From Musicola paradisiaca NCPPB 2511 (lineage in GTDB: Bacteria; Pseudomonadota; Gammaproteobacteria; Enterobacterales; Enterobacteriaceae): a DNA stretch of 54,629 nt. The DNA is taken from the NCBI RefSeq assembly GCF_000400505.1, contig NZ_CM001857.1, positions 3,039,944 through 3,094,572 on the forward strand. Reading direction: 5' to 3'. The translations under genes and the position numbers were made by a program. Below are positions 16,710 to 25,812 of this stretch, piece by piece (within the stretch, counting starts at the first letter, position 1; every line of letters begins with the position of its first letter). A model generated the notes under the pieces. It saw nothing but the letters and a program-made list of their open reading frames with translations, made no database searches and was not told where the DNA came from.

Positions 16710-16751
16710 TCCAAACAATATGCAGCTGTAACTTGACGTATGACAGGTATA
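16710..16751. repeat. Second degenerate right-end copy of the MITE-like repeat
   Basis: CAGCTGTAACTTGACGTATG, followed by ACAGGTATA, resembles the repeat terminus GCAACTTGAAGTATGACGGG with a few substitutions. It lies about 50 bp upstream of the yjiH-like gene and may overlap its promoter. Confidence 0.45.
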
Positions 16752-16803
16752 GACGTGCACATCACAACATCATCACCATATTCAAATAAAGAGGGTTAAT
16801 TCG

Positions 16804-17478
16804 ATGTCAGAGGAAGTGACTCTGCCAACTACCGGCAGGAAAAGCAGGTTTGGGGCGATAGGGCCCTACCTTGCACTGCTTGCCGCTATTCTGTTTTTTT
16901 CAGGGCTATTTTTTAAAGTCGACGGCCTGAAATGGCTCGGCGCGTTCGACTTCACCACCCTTGGCGGCAGCTTCGGCACCATCAAGGATGCCACCAGCAC
17001 CTTCATCGGCGTCGGCGGCGTCAGCGCCAAAGCCGGCTTCCTGTTTGCCTTGTCGCTGGTGCCGACCGTGATGCTGGCGCTCGGCATATTGGAAATCTTT
17101 ACCCACTATGGCGCCATTCGCGCAGCGCATCGGCTGCTGACGCCACTGCTGCGCCCGATTCTCGGTATTCCCGGCCGCACCGGCCTGGCGCTGATTACCG
17201 ACCTGCAAAGCACCGATGCCGGCGCGGCGCTCACCAAAGAGCTGCACGATCGTGGTGAAATCACCAAAAAAGACGTGGTCATCATGGGCGCCTGGCAATA
17301 CTCCGGCGCGGGTCTGATCAACAACTATTTTTCCATCGGCTCTGCGCTGTTCGCTTCTATGACTGCGCCGGTGGTCATCCCGCTGGTACTGATGCTGGTA
17401 CTGAAATTCGTCGGCGCCGCGCTGGTGCGCATAATACTGAACAGCGTATATCGGAAGGATTTTAACCATGAGCAGTAA
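16804..17478 (+). CDS. YjiH-family inner-membrane protein (nucleoside-recognition domain)
   Basis: 224 aa. The N-terminal membrane segment (YLALLAAILFFSGLFF) is followed by several hydrophobic helices and a Gate/nucleoside-recognition domain with LGIPGRTGLALITDLQSTDA and GAWQYSGAGLINNYF. Size and pairing with the next gene match E. coli YjiH (about 227 aa) and YjiG. In E. coli these flank iadA, an isoaspartyl dipeptidase gene; here an M20 hydrolase takes that place. The pair is thought to be a two-component membrane transporter, substrate unknown. A ribosome binding site (AGAGGG) lies 10 bp upstream. The stop overlaps the next start by 11 bp. Confidence 0.85.
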   Translation: MSEEVTLPTTGRKSRFGAIGPYLALLAAILFFSGLFFKVDGLKWLGAFDFTTLGGSFGTIKDATSTFIGVGGVSAKAGFLFALSLVPTVMLALGILEIFTHYGAIRAAHRLLTPLLRPILGIPGRTGLALITDLQSTDAGAALTKELHDRGEITKKDVVIMGAWQYSGAGLINNYFSIGSALFASMTAPVVIPLVLMLVLKFVGAALVRIILNSVYRKDFNHEQ

Positions 17479-17941
17479 TAGCCAGACCAACGTCTCCAAC
17501 AACCCGTTCGACATTTTCGTCGTCGGCGCCCGCAAAGGCTTCAACATCGCCATCAACAATCTGTTGCCCAACGTCCTGATGGCTTACGTGATTGCTGAAA
17601 TCCTCAATCTGTTGGGCGTGATGACGCTGCTGGGCAAGGTGTTCGCACCGATCATGGGGCTGTTCGGCCTGCCGGGCGAAGCCATCACCGTGCTGCTGAC
17701 GTCCTGGCTTTCCGCTTCCGCCGGTACCGGCGTGGCGGTCAGCCTGCTGTCCAAAGGGGTTCTGGATGGTCACGCCATTACCATTCTGGCGCCCGCCATC
17801 TTTCTGATGGGCTCACAGTTGCAGTATATGGGTCGCCTGCTGGGCGTCGCCGACGTACCGAAAAAATACTGGCCGTTGCTGATGCTGACCAGCCTGTTCA
17901 ATGCCGTGATCGCCATGCTGATCATGCGTCTGTTCGCCTGA
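17468..17941 (+). CDS. YjiG-family inner-membrane protein (nucleoside-recognition domain)
   Basis: 157 aa. The sequence has GARKGFNIAINNLLPNVLMA, LLGKVFAPIMGLFGLPGEAI and LLTSWLSASAGTGVAVSLLS, typical of SpmB/YjiG-like Gate proteins, with four or five membrane segments. It overlaps the yjiH-like gene by 11 bp, so the two products are probably made in equal amounts and form one complex. The M20 amidohydrolase begins 27 bp downstream, suggesting that the transported compound is its substrate. Confidence 0.86.
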   Translation: MSSNSQTNVSNNPFDIFVVGARKGFNIAINNLLPNVLMAYVIAEILNLLGVMTLLGKVFAPIMGLFGLPGEAITVLLTSWLSASAGTGVAVSLLSKGVLDGHAITILAPAIFLMGSQLQYMGRLLGVADVPKKYWPLLMLTSLFNAVIAMLIMRLFA

Positions 17942-17968
17942 ACCAATACGATTTCCAGGGAGCGCAAC

Positions 17969-19072
17969 ATGTCTATCGTTTTAGAGCATTACAACTACCT
18001 GCACACCATTCCGGAGTTAGGGTTTCAGGAATTCAAAACCTCCGACTATCTGGCCGGCCAGATTGACGCCGCCGGTTATCGCGTGACCCGCGGCGTCAAC
18101 GGCACCACCGGCATCATCGCCGAGCTGGACAGCGGCGTGCCCGGCCCGGTGCTGGCGCTGCGCGCCGACATGGACGCGCTGGGCCATGTGATCAACGGCG
18201 AGTTCTGCGCCCGTCATACCTGCGGCCACGATGCCCACTCTTCCGTGGTGCTGACGGCAGCTCAGGAGATTATCCGCGAAGGCCTGGTGAAAAAAGGACG
18301 GCTGAAGATCCTGTTTCAACCGGCGGAAGAGCTGGGCACCGGCGCCATCGCCATGGTGGAAGGCGGCGCGCTGGACGATGTGGATACCATCCTCGGCTTC
18401 CATCTGCGCCCGGTAGAAGAGTGTGTTCTGGGGGAAGCCATTCCCGCCGTGTACTACTCCGCCAGCAGCACGCTGGAAGTCACCTTCCACGGTAAACCGG
18501 CCCACGGTGCGCGCCCGCATCTTGGGGTCAACGCATTGGAAGCCGCGGCCAACGCGGTGATGGCGGTCAAAGCCATTCCGTTGCCGCCCCACCTCACCTG
18601 GAGCGCCAAGGCGACACGTTTCTTGTGTGATGCCGGCGTCACCAACTCCATCCCGGATAACGCGGTGGTGTGCTGGGATCTGCGTTCCGCCCAGAATGAC
18701 CTGATGGCAACGCTGAAGGAGAAGGTCAGCCTGGCTATCGAACACAGCGCCGCCGCTCTCGGCGCCACCGTAGAGATCAAGCTGACGAAGGAAATTCCGG
18801 CGGCGGAAATCCACGAAGAGGCGACCGCGCTCATCAGCGATGCGATTGTGGACGTACTTGGGCCGCAGGGGCTGACGGCGCCGAAAAGCACCGCGGGCGG
18901 CGAGGATTTCTTCTTCTATCCGCGCTTGAAACCGGAGGTGAAATCCGGTTTCTGGGGGCTGGGCACCAATCTGAAGCCGGGCCTGCACCACCCCGATATG
19001 CATTTCGACCTCAATTCGCTGGAAGTCGGCGTTAAGGTATTTAAACGCTGTGTGGAAAAAGTATTGGGTTGA
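17969..19072 (+). CDS. M20 family metal-dependent amidohydrolase/aminoacylase
   Basis: 367 aa. Metal-binding and catalytic motifs of the M20D (HipO/AbgB/aminoacylase) group are present: LRADMDALG, TCGHDAHSS, FQPAEELGTGA with the catalytic glutamate, and AGGEDFFFY near the C-terminus. The lid dimerisation domain lies between about 165 and 275 (TFHGKPAHGARPHLGVNALE). The enzyme hydrolyses an N-acyl or peptide-like amide bond in the cytoplasm. No signal peptide. Co-transcription with yjiH/yjiG-like transporter genes suggests that an imported amide or dipeptide is cleaved. The ribosome binding site is AGGGAG. Confidence 0.88.
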   Translation: MSIVLEHYNYLHTIPELGFQEFKTSDYLAGQIDAAGYRVTRGVNGTTGIIAELDSGVPGPVLALRADMDALGHVINGEFCARHTCGHDAHSSVVLTAAQEIIREGLVKKGRLKILFQPAEELGTGAIAMVEGGALDDVDTILGFHLRPVEECVLGEAIPAVYYSASSTLEVTFHGKPAHGARPHLGVNALEAAANAVMAVKAIPLPPHLTWSAKATRFLCDAGVTNSIPDNAVVCWDLRSAQNDLMATLKEKVSLAIEHSAAALGATVEIKLTKEIPAAEIHEEATALISDAIVDVLGPQGLTAPKSTAGGEDFFFYPRLKPEVKSGFWGLGTNLKPGLHHPDMHFDLNSLEVGVKVFKRCVEKVLG

Positions 19073-19693
19073 GGTCAACGGCATCCGACGGATGCCGTAG
19101 GTACAGGCGCTTAGTCCGCGCTGGGGTGAAAAATCCTGTAAGACGAACCGGTTCCGGCAGTCAGCATCTGCGTAATCGGTTCGTCACATAAGCGGGTTGA
19201 ATACCGTTTTGCACCACGCATCCCGAGAATGAATGACGGGGCACCGCCCCGTGTTCCATCGCCAGATCGCTGTCGCGGCATCATCGCCGTCAGTTGGCGT
19301 CATGTCTGCGGGCAACCGCCGGGACGGCCTTCTTTCAGGACGCGCTCCTGCGTCTTTACAAGCTAATCATTCACCACTGAACGGCATAACCGGACGCTGT
19401 TTAGCACATCTTACCGGCACCACGCTCGGTGGCTGCCCATCAGGCGATATGCAGCCAGATACGGGTGCTCAGTTCCAACAACAATAACGCCCCTGGCAAC
19501 ACATAAATAACGACCATATGCCCCATGAAGTTAACGTCGACAACAATGTTATCACCGTTAACTTTAAGATGAATCCGTATTCTGTCCAGAAAAAAAACAG
19601 TAAAACTGATCTCCAGCTAACGAAACTTTATAATGACTAAATAGATCTACAGAAATTGGAATAATGCAGTACGCAACACAGGAGACGTGAAAA
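19073..19693. other. Intergenic region before the TetR gene
   Basis: 621 bp without a convincing gene. It contains the hairpin at 19078-19098, a 9-bp inverted repeat GACGAACCG/CGGTTCGTC (19142-19150 and 19177-19185), and an AT-rich tail from about 19500 that should carry the promoter of the TetR gene. Confidence 0.5.
19078..19098 (+). terminator. Hairpin after the M20 gene
   Basis: ACGGCATCC (19078-19086), GAC loop, GGATGCCGT (19090-19098): a perfect 9-bp stem 6 bp after the stop codon. It lacks a following T-run, so its strength as an intrinsic terminator is uncertain. Confidence 0.5.
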
Positions 19694-20308
19694 GTGAGTG
19701 AGAAAGGAAAATATCACCACGGCAATTTAAAAGCGGAATTACTGGAAAAAGCAGAGTCGGTGCTCATCAGCGAGGGAATTCGCGGACTCTCGCTCCGAAC
19801 GTTGGCCAGACAGTTAGGCGTCAGCGAAGCGGCCCCTTACAAACACTTCAGCAACAAAGAACAGTTGCTGGAAGCGCTGGCGACGGAAGGTTTTCTACGC
19901 CTGCGCAACCATATCGACCAGGCGGTCAACCAGGAAGAGAAGCGACCGCTGACCGAGCGGCTGGCGCTGGGGTATGTCCGGTTCGCACTGGCGCATCCCA
20001 ACCTGTTTCGTCTGATGTTCGGCCATGAAATTTCCCACAGCCTCCCGTCACCGGCGCGGCGGGAGGCGGAAAAAGGCAGCTACCAACCTATGCGCAACGC
20101 CATTTCGATCATTCTGGCTGAACGCCGCAATTCGCTGTTGCAAACAGAAGAAACCGCGCTGGGCGCCTGGTCGCTGGTGCACGGCGTCGCCACGCTGATG
20201 ATCGACGGTAAAATCGCCATTCCGGATGACCCCGAGTCCTGCGACAACAAGATCGTAGCGCTGTGCCAGTCGTTTATCATCGGGTTATACCTGTCGCCCG
20301 CCCAGTAA
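19694..20308 (+). CDS. TetR/AcrR-family transcriptional regulator (WHG-type C-terminus)
   Basis: 204 aa from a GTG start, preceded by GGAG 9 bp upstream. The N-terminal helix-turn-helix spans about 6-55 (HHGNLKAELLEKAESVLISE, then LARQLGVSEAAPYKHFSNKE). The C-terminal ligand and dimerisation domain includes YVRFALAHPNLFRLMFG and WSLVHGVATLMIDGK, the latter typical of TetR regulators with the WHG domain. It converges on the iron-type dehydrogenase, so its target is not obvious from orientation. Ligand unknown. Confidence 0.9.
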   Translation: MSEKGKYHHGNLKAELLEKAESVLISEGIRGLSLRTLARQLGVSEAAPYKHFSNKEQLLEALATEGFLRLRNHIDQAVNQEEKRPLTERLALGYVRFALAHPNLFRLMFGHEISHSLPSPARREAEKGSYQPMRNAISIILAERRNSLLQTEETALGAWSLVHGVATLMIDGKIAIPDDPESCDNKIVALCQSFIIGLYLSPAQ

Positions 20309-20337
20309 CCCGTGGGCAGGCGGAAACCGCCACCCGG

Positions 20338-21420
20338 TTAACGTTGCGCCGCCAGCGCCTCTACGCGGCGAATGGCGCGATGCACATCGGCGTCGGTCAC
20401 GGCAAACGGCAGATTGGCCATATCCGGCGCCTTCACCGATGCGCTCACAATCGCATTCAGTTCATCATCGCTCAGATCGGGGCAGATCTCCGCCAACGTC
20501 AGCGGCACCGCGCACGCATCCGCCAGTCGAATCGCTTCCAGCAGTTCCGCATCGCTGCGCTGTTCCAGCGCCAGCAGGCACAGATTGCCGAACCCCACCA
20601 ACAGACCGTGGCCGAACTCCCGGGTCTTGTCGCACACGGTGAAACCTTCATACAACGCATGAGCCGCCGCAGCGTGGGCGCCGCTGGCCATCAGCGATGT
20701 CAAACCGGCGAACAGAAAGATCGCATCCAGTACCTGCTCCAACGCGGCGTTGCTCTCGCCGGCGGCAACCGTCTGACAGGCTTGTGCGCCGTAGCGTTGG
20801 ATCAGCTGGAAACAGATTTCGCTGTTGGCGCGGGAAGAGGAGGCAAAACCATTGTCGCTGCGCCCGGTGTCGATGGCGCGGAACTCATACCATTTCGCCA
20901 GCGTGTCGCCCAGCCCGGCCGCCAGCCAGCGTAACGGCGCACGCGCCAGCAGCGCGCTGTCGATCACCACGGCGGCGGGCGCCACCGGCAGAAGGTACAA
21001 ATCGTGGAAATGGCCGTCGTCATGGTAACGCACCGACAACGGCGTCACGGCAGCGCAGGTTGCCGCGATGGTCGGCAGCGTCACCACCGGGATCCCGGCC
21101 TGATACGCGACCGCTTTGCCGGTATCCAGCGCCTTACCGCCGCCCACCGCCAGCAATACATCGCTGTCGGTATCCCGTACCCGGCCGCACAGACGTTCAA
21201 TCTGGCTGATGCTGCACTGTTCGCCCGTCCACTCCAGCCCGGCCAGCGTCACCCCGGCCTGCTGCAGTTGTTCGCGAATCAGGGACTCCGTGGCGGCCAG
21301 CGCCCGATGCCCGCCAACCACCAAAACGCGCGCGCCCAGCCGGGCGCATGTTTTCCCCAGTTGCTGACTGGCGCCGGCGCCGCGCAGCACGGTGGCCGGG
21401 AAAAAGACCTGTTGTGTCAT
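20338..21420 (-). CDS. Iron-containing alcohol dehydrogenase, HcxA/YbdH-like
   Basis: 360 aa from the ATG at 21420 (AGGAA 6 bp upstream); the frame is open further upstream. The NAD(P)-binding motif is AVGGGKALDTGKAV, followed by TIAATCAAVTPLSVRYHDDG, which closely follows E. coli YbdH (HcxA). The metal-binding helices include GLGDTLAKWYE (catalytic Asp), GAHAAAAHALYEG and EFGHGLLVGFGN (two His). HcxA reduces 2-oxo acids such as 2-oxobutyrate; glycerol dehydrogenase is a more distant relative. It is a single gene with a divergent promoter region shared with rspA. Confidence 0.85.
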   Translation of the reverse strand: MTQQVFFPATVLRGAGASQQLGKTCARLGARVLVVGGHRALAATESLIREQLQQAGVTLAGLEWTGEQCSISQIERLCGRVRDTDSDVLLAVGGGKALDTGKAVAYQAGIPVVTLPTIAATCAAVTPLSVRYHDDGHFHDLYLLPVAPAAVVIDSALLARAPLRWLAAGLGDTLAKWYEFRAIDTGRSDNGFASSSRANSEICFQLIQRYGAQACQTVAAGESNAALEQVLDAIFLFAGLTSLMASGAHAAAAHALYEGFTVCDKTREFGHGLLVGFGNLCLLALEQRSDAELLEAIRLADACAVPLTLAEICPDLSDDELNAIVSASVKAPDMANLPFAVTDADVHRAIRRVEALAAQR

Positions 21421-21767
21421 TGTTATTCCTGTTAATTGCACATTAATCAATAGCGGGGTATCGCCTGATGCCGACCCGTTAACCTCCACGCGGGCGTTCC
21501 ATCATGCGGGGGAACTCGTACCAACCGGTACCTGCGTTTTCCCGTCCGCTGAGCCTAACCGTTCGGCATCAGCGCGTCACGCATTGTTATAACCTTATGT
21601 ATAAGAAAGAGTTATCCCACCGCCAGCCGCCGCCTCTCGTCGGACGCCATCATAGCATCAGGATCTTTTTATCGCGCTGGAAGGATAAATGTGAAGCAAC
21701 GCATAGTATCTCAATAGTCATACTTGTATGGTAGTTGCATCAAGAACATCCAAAAGGAATCAGTCAC
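21421..21767. promoter_or_regulatory. Divergent promoter region between the HcxA-like gene and rspA
   Basis: 347 bp with no gene. Two dyads stand out: GTACC-AACC-GGTAC (21518-21531) and CATAC-TT-GTATG (21719-21730). The latter lies 38 bp upstream of rspA and is a candidate operator for the RspR-type regulator. The rspA ribosome binding site AAAAGGA ends 9 bp before its GTG start. Confidence 0.45.
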
Positions 21768-22982
21768 GTGAAAATTGTCAGTGCAGAGGTCTTTGTCACC
21801 TGCCCAGGACGCAACTTCGTCACCCTGAAAATCACTACCGCCGACGGCATCAGCGGCATTGGCGACGCCACCCTTAACGGCCGCGAGCTGTCTGTGGCGT
21901 CCTATCTGAAGGATCATATTTGTCCGCAGTTAATCGGGCGGGATGCCCGGCAGATTGAGGATATCTGGCAATATTTCTACAAAGGCGCCTACTGGCGTCG
22001 CGGCCCGGTCACGATGTCCGCCATCTCCGCCGTCGACATGGCGCTGTGGGATATCAAGGGCAAGATGGCGAACATGCCGTTGTACCAATTGCTGGGCGGC
22101 GCCTCCCGCGCCGGCGTGATGGTCTATTGCCACACCACCGGCCACTCCATCGACGACGTGCTGGACGACTACGCCAGACACCGCGAGATGGGGTTTAAAG
22201 CCATCCGCGTGCAGTGCGGCGTTCCCGGCATGAAAACCACCTACGGCATGGCGAAGGGTAAAGGCTTGGCCTATGAACCCGCCACCAAGGGCAACTGGCC
22301 GGAAGAACAGATTTGGTCGACGGAAAAATACCTCGACTTCGTACCCAATTTGTTTGAAGCGGTACGCAACAAATTCGGGTTCGATGAACACCTGCTGCAC
22401 GACATGCACCACCGTCTGACGCCGATTGAAGCGGCGCGCTTCGGCAAAAGCGTGGAACCCTATCGGCTCTTCTGGATGGAAGACCCGACGCCTGCGGAAA
22501 ACCAAGAATGCTTCCGCCTGATTCGTCAGCACACCGTGACCCCGATCGCCGTCGGCGAAGTGTTCAACAGCATTTGGGATTGCAAACAACTGATTGAAGA
22601 ACAGCTGATCGACTACATTCGCACCACCATCACCCACGCCGGCGGCATCACCGGTATGCGGCGCATCGCCGACTTCGCCTCGCTGTATCAGGTACGTACC
22701 GGGTCACACGGCCCATCCGACCTTTCACCCATCTGTATGGCGGCGGCGTTGCATTTCGATCTTTGGGTACCCAATTTCGGCATTCAGGAATACATGGGCT
22801 ACTCGGAACAGATGCTGGAAGTGTTCCCGCACAGCTGGACATTCGACGGCGGTTATATGCACCCCGGCGATAAGCCCGGCCTCGGCATCGAATTTGATGA
22901 AAAACTGGCGGCCAAATATCCCTTCGAACCCGCCAATCTGCCGATCGCCCGTCTCGAAGACGGTACGTTGTGGAACTGGTAA
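21768..22982 (+). CDS. rspA: Starvation-sensing protein RspA / D-mannonate dehydratase family
   Basis: 404 aa from a GTG start at 21768, fixed by AAAAGGA 9 bp upstream and by the family N-terminus [20 protein letters not shown]. It is an enolase-superfamily acid-sugar dehydratase: an N-terminal capping domain (1-115) and a TIM barrel. It has the ManD signatures [50 protein letters not shown] and [11 protein letters not shown]. Members dehydrate D-mannonate or D-gluconate to 2-keto-3-deoxygluconate, often weakly. The length equals E. coli RspA, and the neighbours (rspB, ydfJ-, ydfI- and rspR-like genes) are the same set as in E. coli. Confidence 0.92.
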   Translation: MKIVSAEVFVTCPGRNFVTLKITTADGISGIGDATLNGRELSVASYLKDHICPQLIGRDARQIEDIWQYFYKGAYWRRGPVTMSAISAVDMALWDIKGKMANMPLYQLLGGASRAGVMVYCHTTGHSIDDVLDDYARHREMGFKAIRVQCGVPGMKTTYGMAKGKGLAYEPATKGNWPEEQIWSTEKYLDFVPNLFEAVRNKFGFDEHLLHDMHHRLTPIEAARFGKSVEPYRLFWMEDPTPAENQECFRLIRQHTVTPIAVGEVFNSIWDCKQLIEEQLIDYIRTTITHAGGITGMRRIADFASLYQVRTGSHGPSDLSPICMAAALHFDLWVPNFGIQEYMGYSEQMLEVFPHSWTFDGGYMHPGDKPGLGIEFDEKLAAKYPFEPANLPIARLEDGTLWNW

Positions 22983-22995
22983 ACCGAGGTCATAC

Positions 22996-24018
22996 ATGAA
23001 AAGCATTGTCATTGAACAACCCAACGTACTGACTATCGCCGAACGCGATATCCCGCAGCCGGCGAGCGGAGATGTCAGGGTCAAAGTGCAACTGGCGGGT
23101 ATCTGTGGTTCAGACAGCCACATCTACCGCGGCCACAACCCATTCGCTAAATATCCGCGCGTCATCGGCCATGAATTCTTCGGCGTGATTGACGCCGTGG
23201 GTGAAGGCGTCGATCCCACACGTATCGGCGAGCGCGTATCCGTTGACCCCGTGGTCAGCTGCGGCCATTGTTATCCCTGTTCCGTCGGCCGTCCCAATGT
23301 TTGCGCCGCATTGACCGTGTTAGGCGTGCATCGCGACGGCGGCTTCAGCGAATACGCCACCGTCCCCGCCCGCAATGCGTACCCGATACCCGATACCATC
23401 CCCGACGAATTCGCGGTCATGGTGGAACCCTTCACCATATCCGCTAATGTCACCGCGCAGGTCAAACCCACCGAAGCGGATGTCGCCCTGATTTACGGCG
23501 CGGGCCCCATGGGCCTGACATCGGTACAGGTGCTAAAAGGCGTTTACAACGTTGGCGAAGTCATTGTTGTTGACCGTATCCCCGAAAGACTGGCAATGGC
23601 GCAGCGCTGCGGCGCAGATAGCGTGATCGACAATCGCTCGCTGTCGCTGGCGGATACGCTGAATGCCCGTGGCATCAAGCCTACACTGATTATCGATGCC
23701 GCCTGCCACCCAGGCATTCTGCAGGAAGCGATTACCATCGCGTCGCCCGCAGCGCGTATCGCCATCATGGGTTTCTCCAGCGAGCCTTGTCAGATTATCC
23801 AACAGGGGATTACCAGCAAGGAGTTATCCATATTCTCTTCCCGTCTCAATGCCAATAAATTCCCAATGGTGATTGATTGGCTGGAGAAAAAATTAATCGA
23901 CCCGGCAAAACTGATTACACACCGTTTTCATTACGCTGATGTCGTCACAGCCATTGAAATATTCGAGAAGGATCAGAAAAGCTGCTGCAAGGTATTACTG
24001 AAATTTACTCATGAGTGA
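22996..24018 (+). CDS. rspB: Zinc-dependent alcohol dehydrogenase RspB
   Basis: 340 aa from the ATG at 22996, 13 bp after rspA. Medium-chain dehydrogenase with catalytic zinc ligands in GICGSDSHIYRG and the following GHE motif (VIGHEFFG), four structural-zinc cysteines in CGHCYPCSVGRPNVC, and the Rossmann motif YGAGPMGL. The partner of RspA in the same operon, it probably oxidises a hexonate such as L-gulonate to a keto sugar acid for the pathway. The sequence closely follows E. coli RspB in length and motifs. Confidence 0.91.
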   Translation: MKSIVIEQPNVLTIAERDIPQPASGDVRVKVQLAGICGSDSHIYRGHNPFAKYPRVIGHEFFGVIDAVGEGVDPTRIGERVSVDPVVSCGHCYPCSVGRPNVCAALTVLGVHRDGGFSEYATVPARNAYPIPDTIPDEFAVMVEPFTISANVTAQVKPTEADVALIYGAGPMGLTSVQVLKGVYNVGEVIVVDRIPERLAMAQRCGADSVIDNRSLSLADTLNARGIKPTLIIDAACHPGILQEAITIASPAARIAIMGFSSEPCQIIQQGITSKELSIFSSRLNANKFPMVIDWLEKKLIDPAKLITHRFHYADVVTAIEIFEKDQKSCCKVLLKFTHE

Positions 24019-24385
24019 TAAATAAAGATTATTTATCCGCAAAATGCGTTAGCCGGTAATACGGCAAAGCCCCGGAAATTGACCCAGTCAATCACCGGGG
24101 TAAACGTTAATATATCGAATATGGAATTACACGCTCCCACTGACCTGCGCCATAGTGGGGACGGGGAATAATGCCGATACGCCGGCGACTTGAAATATGA
24201 AAGGAACATAACAGGAGGAGATAGCGAACAATTTATCATTCCTTTTTCATGAGTCTTATGACGAATCTATTCTACTGTACTTTCCAGATCCTGGCAGGGC
24301 TCTGGTATAGCGTTCATGCACACAATTAACAAGATGTTCAAAATCTGTGCTATACGCATAACTACAATTCGTGAAGAGTATAAAC
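24019..24385. other. Intergenic region between rspB and the transporter gene
   Basis: 367 bp with no gene. It starts with a compound terminator hairpin (24070-24100). A stretch at 24171-24207 (CGGCGACTTGAAATATGAAA) resembles the right end of the repeat found at 15527-15721, in degenerate form. The AT-rich end probably holds a second promoter for the transporter and dehydrogenase genes. Confidence 0.5.
24070..24100 (+). terminator. Terminator-like hairpin after rspB
   Basis: CCCCGG (24070-24075) pairs with CCGGGG (24095-24100), and inside it ATTGAC (24078-24083) pairs with GTCAAT (24087-24092) around a CCA loop. It lies 52 bp after the rspB stop. There is only a short T content after it. Confidence 0.55.
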
Positions 24386-25806
24386 ATGAATAAAGCAAAA
24401 ACGATGTCTGCGTCAGATAAAAGCGAAAGAGATGCCTCCGATCTTGTCAAAGCCGCAGTATCAGGATGGCTAGGCACCGCGCTGGAATTTATGGATTTTC
24501 AACTGTATTCACTCGGGGCCGCATTAGTTTTTCATGAAGTATTTTTCCCAGAACAGTCTGCTGCAATGGCGCTTATTCTGGCGATGGGAACATACGGCGC
24601 TGGATATATCGCACGAATTATCGGCGCATTTGTTTTCGGCAGAATGGGGGATGCCATCGGCAGAAAGAAAGTGCTGTTTATCACAATTACCATGATGGGG
24701 GTATGCACCACCTTAATCGGCGTGTTACCGACTTATGCGCAGATAGGTATTTGGGCCCCGCTGTTATTGATAATACTGCGAATAATCCAGGGCCTGGGCG
24801 CTGGTGCGGAAATTTCCGGTGCCGGAACCATGCTGGCGGAATACGCCCCCAAAGGAAAACGGGGCATCATTTCATCGCTGGTGGCGATGGGAACCAACTG
24901 CGGCACCTTGAGCGCCACCGCTATCTGGGCCGTCATGTTCTTTGTTCTTGATCGGCAACAGCTGCTGGATTGGGGTTGGCGTATTCCGTTTTTGGCCAGC
25001 GTTATCGTGATGATTTTCGCTATCTGGCTGCGTATGAATTTAAAAGAAAGCCCGGTATTTGAAAAACCAACGACGCTCTGGCACAAAATGCATCATCCAC
25101 CACCACAAATACGGCGGTGCAACATAAATCATTGTCGAGCATGTTTAGCAGTAAATCATTTTGGCTGGCAACCGGATTACGTTTTGGTCAAGCCGGTAAT
25201 TCCGGATTAATTCAGACATTCCTGGCCGGATATCTGGTACAAAGTCTGTTATTTGAAAAACGAATCCCAACTGATGCGTTGATGTTTAGTTCTATTATCG
25301 GGTTTATGACTATCCCACTATTAGGATGGTTATCAGATAAATTCGGTCGCAGGATCCCCTATATTATTCTAAATATTTCCGCCATTCTTTTGGCCTATCC
25401 GATGTTGTCAATTATCGTCGACAAGTCCATGCCCGCCAGTACGATTATTGTCAGCATTATTATTATTCATAATTTCGCGGTGCTGGGATTGTTTGCGCTG
25501 GAAAATATCACCATGGCGGAAATTTTCGGTTCACGAAACCGCTTTACGCAAATGGCGATTGCCAAAGAAGCAGGCGGCTTGGTCGCTGTCGGTTTCGGCC
25601 CCGTGCTGGCAGGTATTTTCTGTAATATGGCGGGTTCATGGTGGCCGATTACTGTGATGTTGATTATTTATTCCTGTATCGGATTACTGTCCGCCATCAA
25701 AATGCCGGAAGTTAAAGATCGTGATTTGAGTATTCCGGAGGACGTGGTAGAGCACGCCGAGATACACGCAAAAAATATCCCGCACAACTATCAATCCATG
25801 GTCTGA
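24386..25806 (+). pseudogene. MFS metabolite:proton symporter (YdfJ-like), frameshifted in the middle
   Basis: The first frame (ATG 24386) encodes six membrane helices of an MHS-family transporter: GWLGTALEFMDFQLYSLGAA, the GRMGDAIGRKK loop motif and RIIQGLGAGAEISGAGT. It loses its family match after ESPVFEK at about 25066. The second half continues in another frame from about 25070 (DALAQNASS...) to 25806, with LGWLSDKFGRR and FALENITMAEIF. Adding one base in the A5 run at 25062-25066 restores one protein of roughly 470 aa. Substrate: probably a hexonate or hexuronate, given rspA, rspB and ydfI-like neighbours. As I recall, E. coli K-12 ydfJ is also interrupted, by a prophage. Here a sequencing error is possible. 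Confidence 0.82.
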
Positions 25807-25812
25807 TAAACA

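Larger units (their letters stand above)
15129..16803. other. Gene-poor, repeat-bearing intergenic region
   Basis: About 1.7 kb between the GntR operon and the yjiH-like gene with no convincing gene. It holds the GntR operator, one long MITE-like repeat (15527-15721) and two degenerate copies of its right end (about 16010-16077 and 16710-16751). From about 15730 the DNA becomes distinctly AT-rich compared with the flanking coding DNA. A weak 88-codon frame at 16190-16456 has no ribosome binding site and no recognised family. The last 50 bp carry the yjiH-like leader and ribosome binding site (AGAGGG). Confidence 0.7.

Noticed and set aside
15129-16803. Insertion sequence with transposase
   Set aside because: Repeats are present, but no transposase-like coding sequence exists in the gap.
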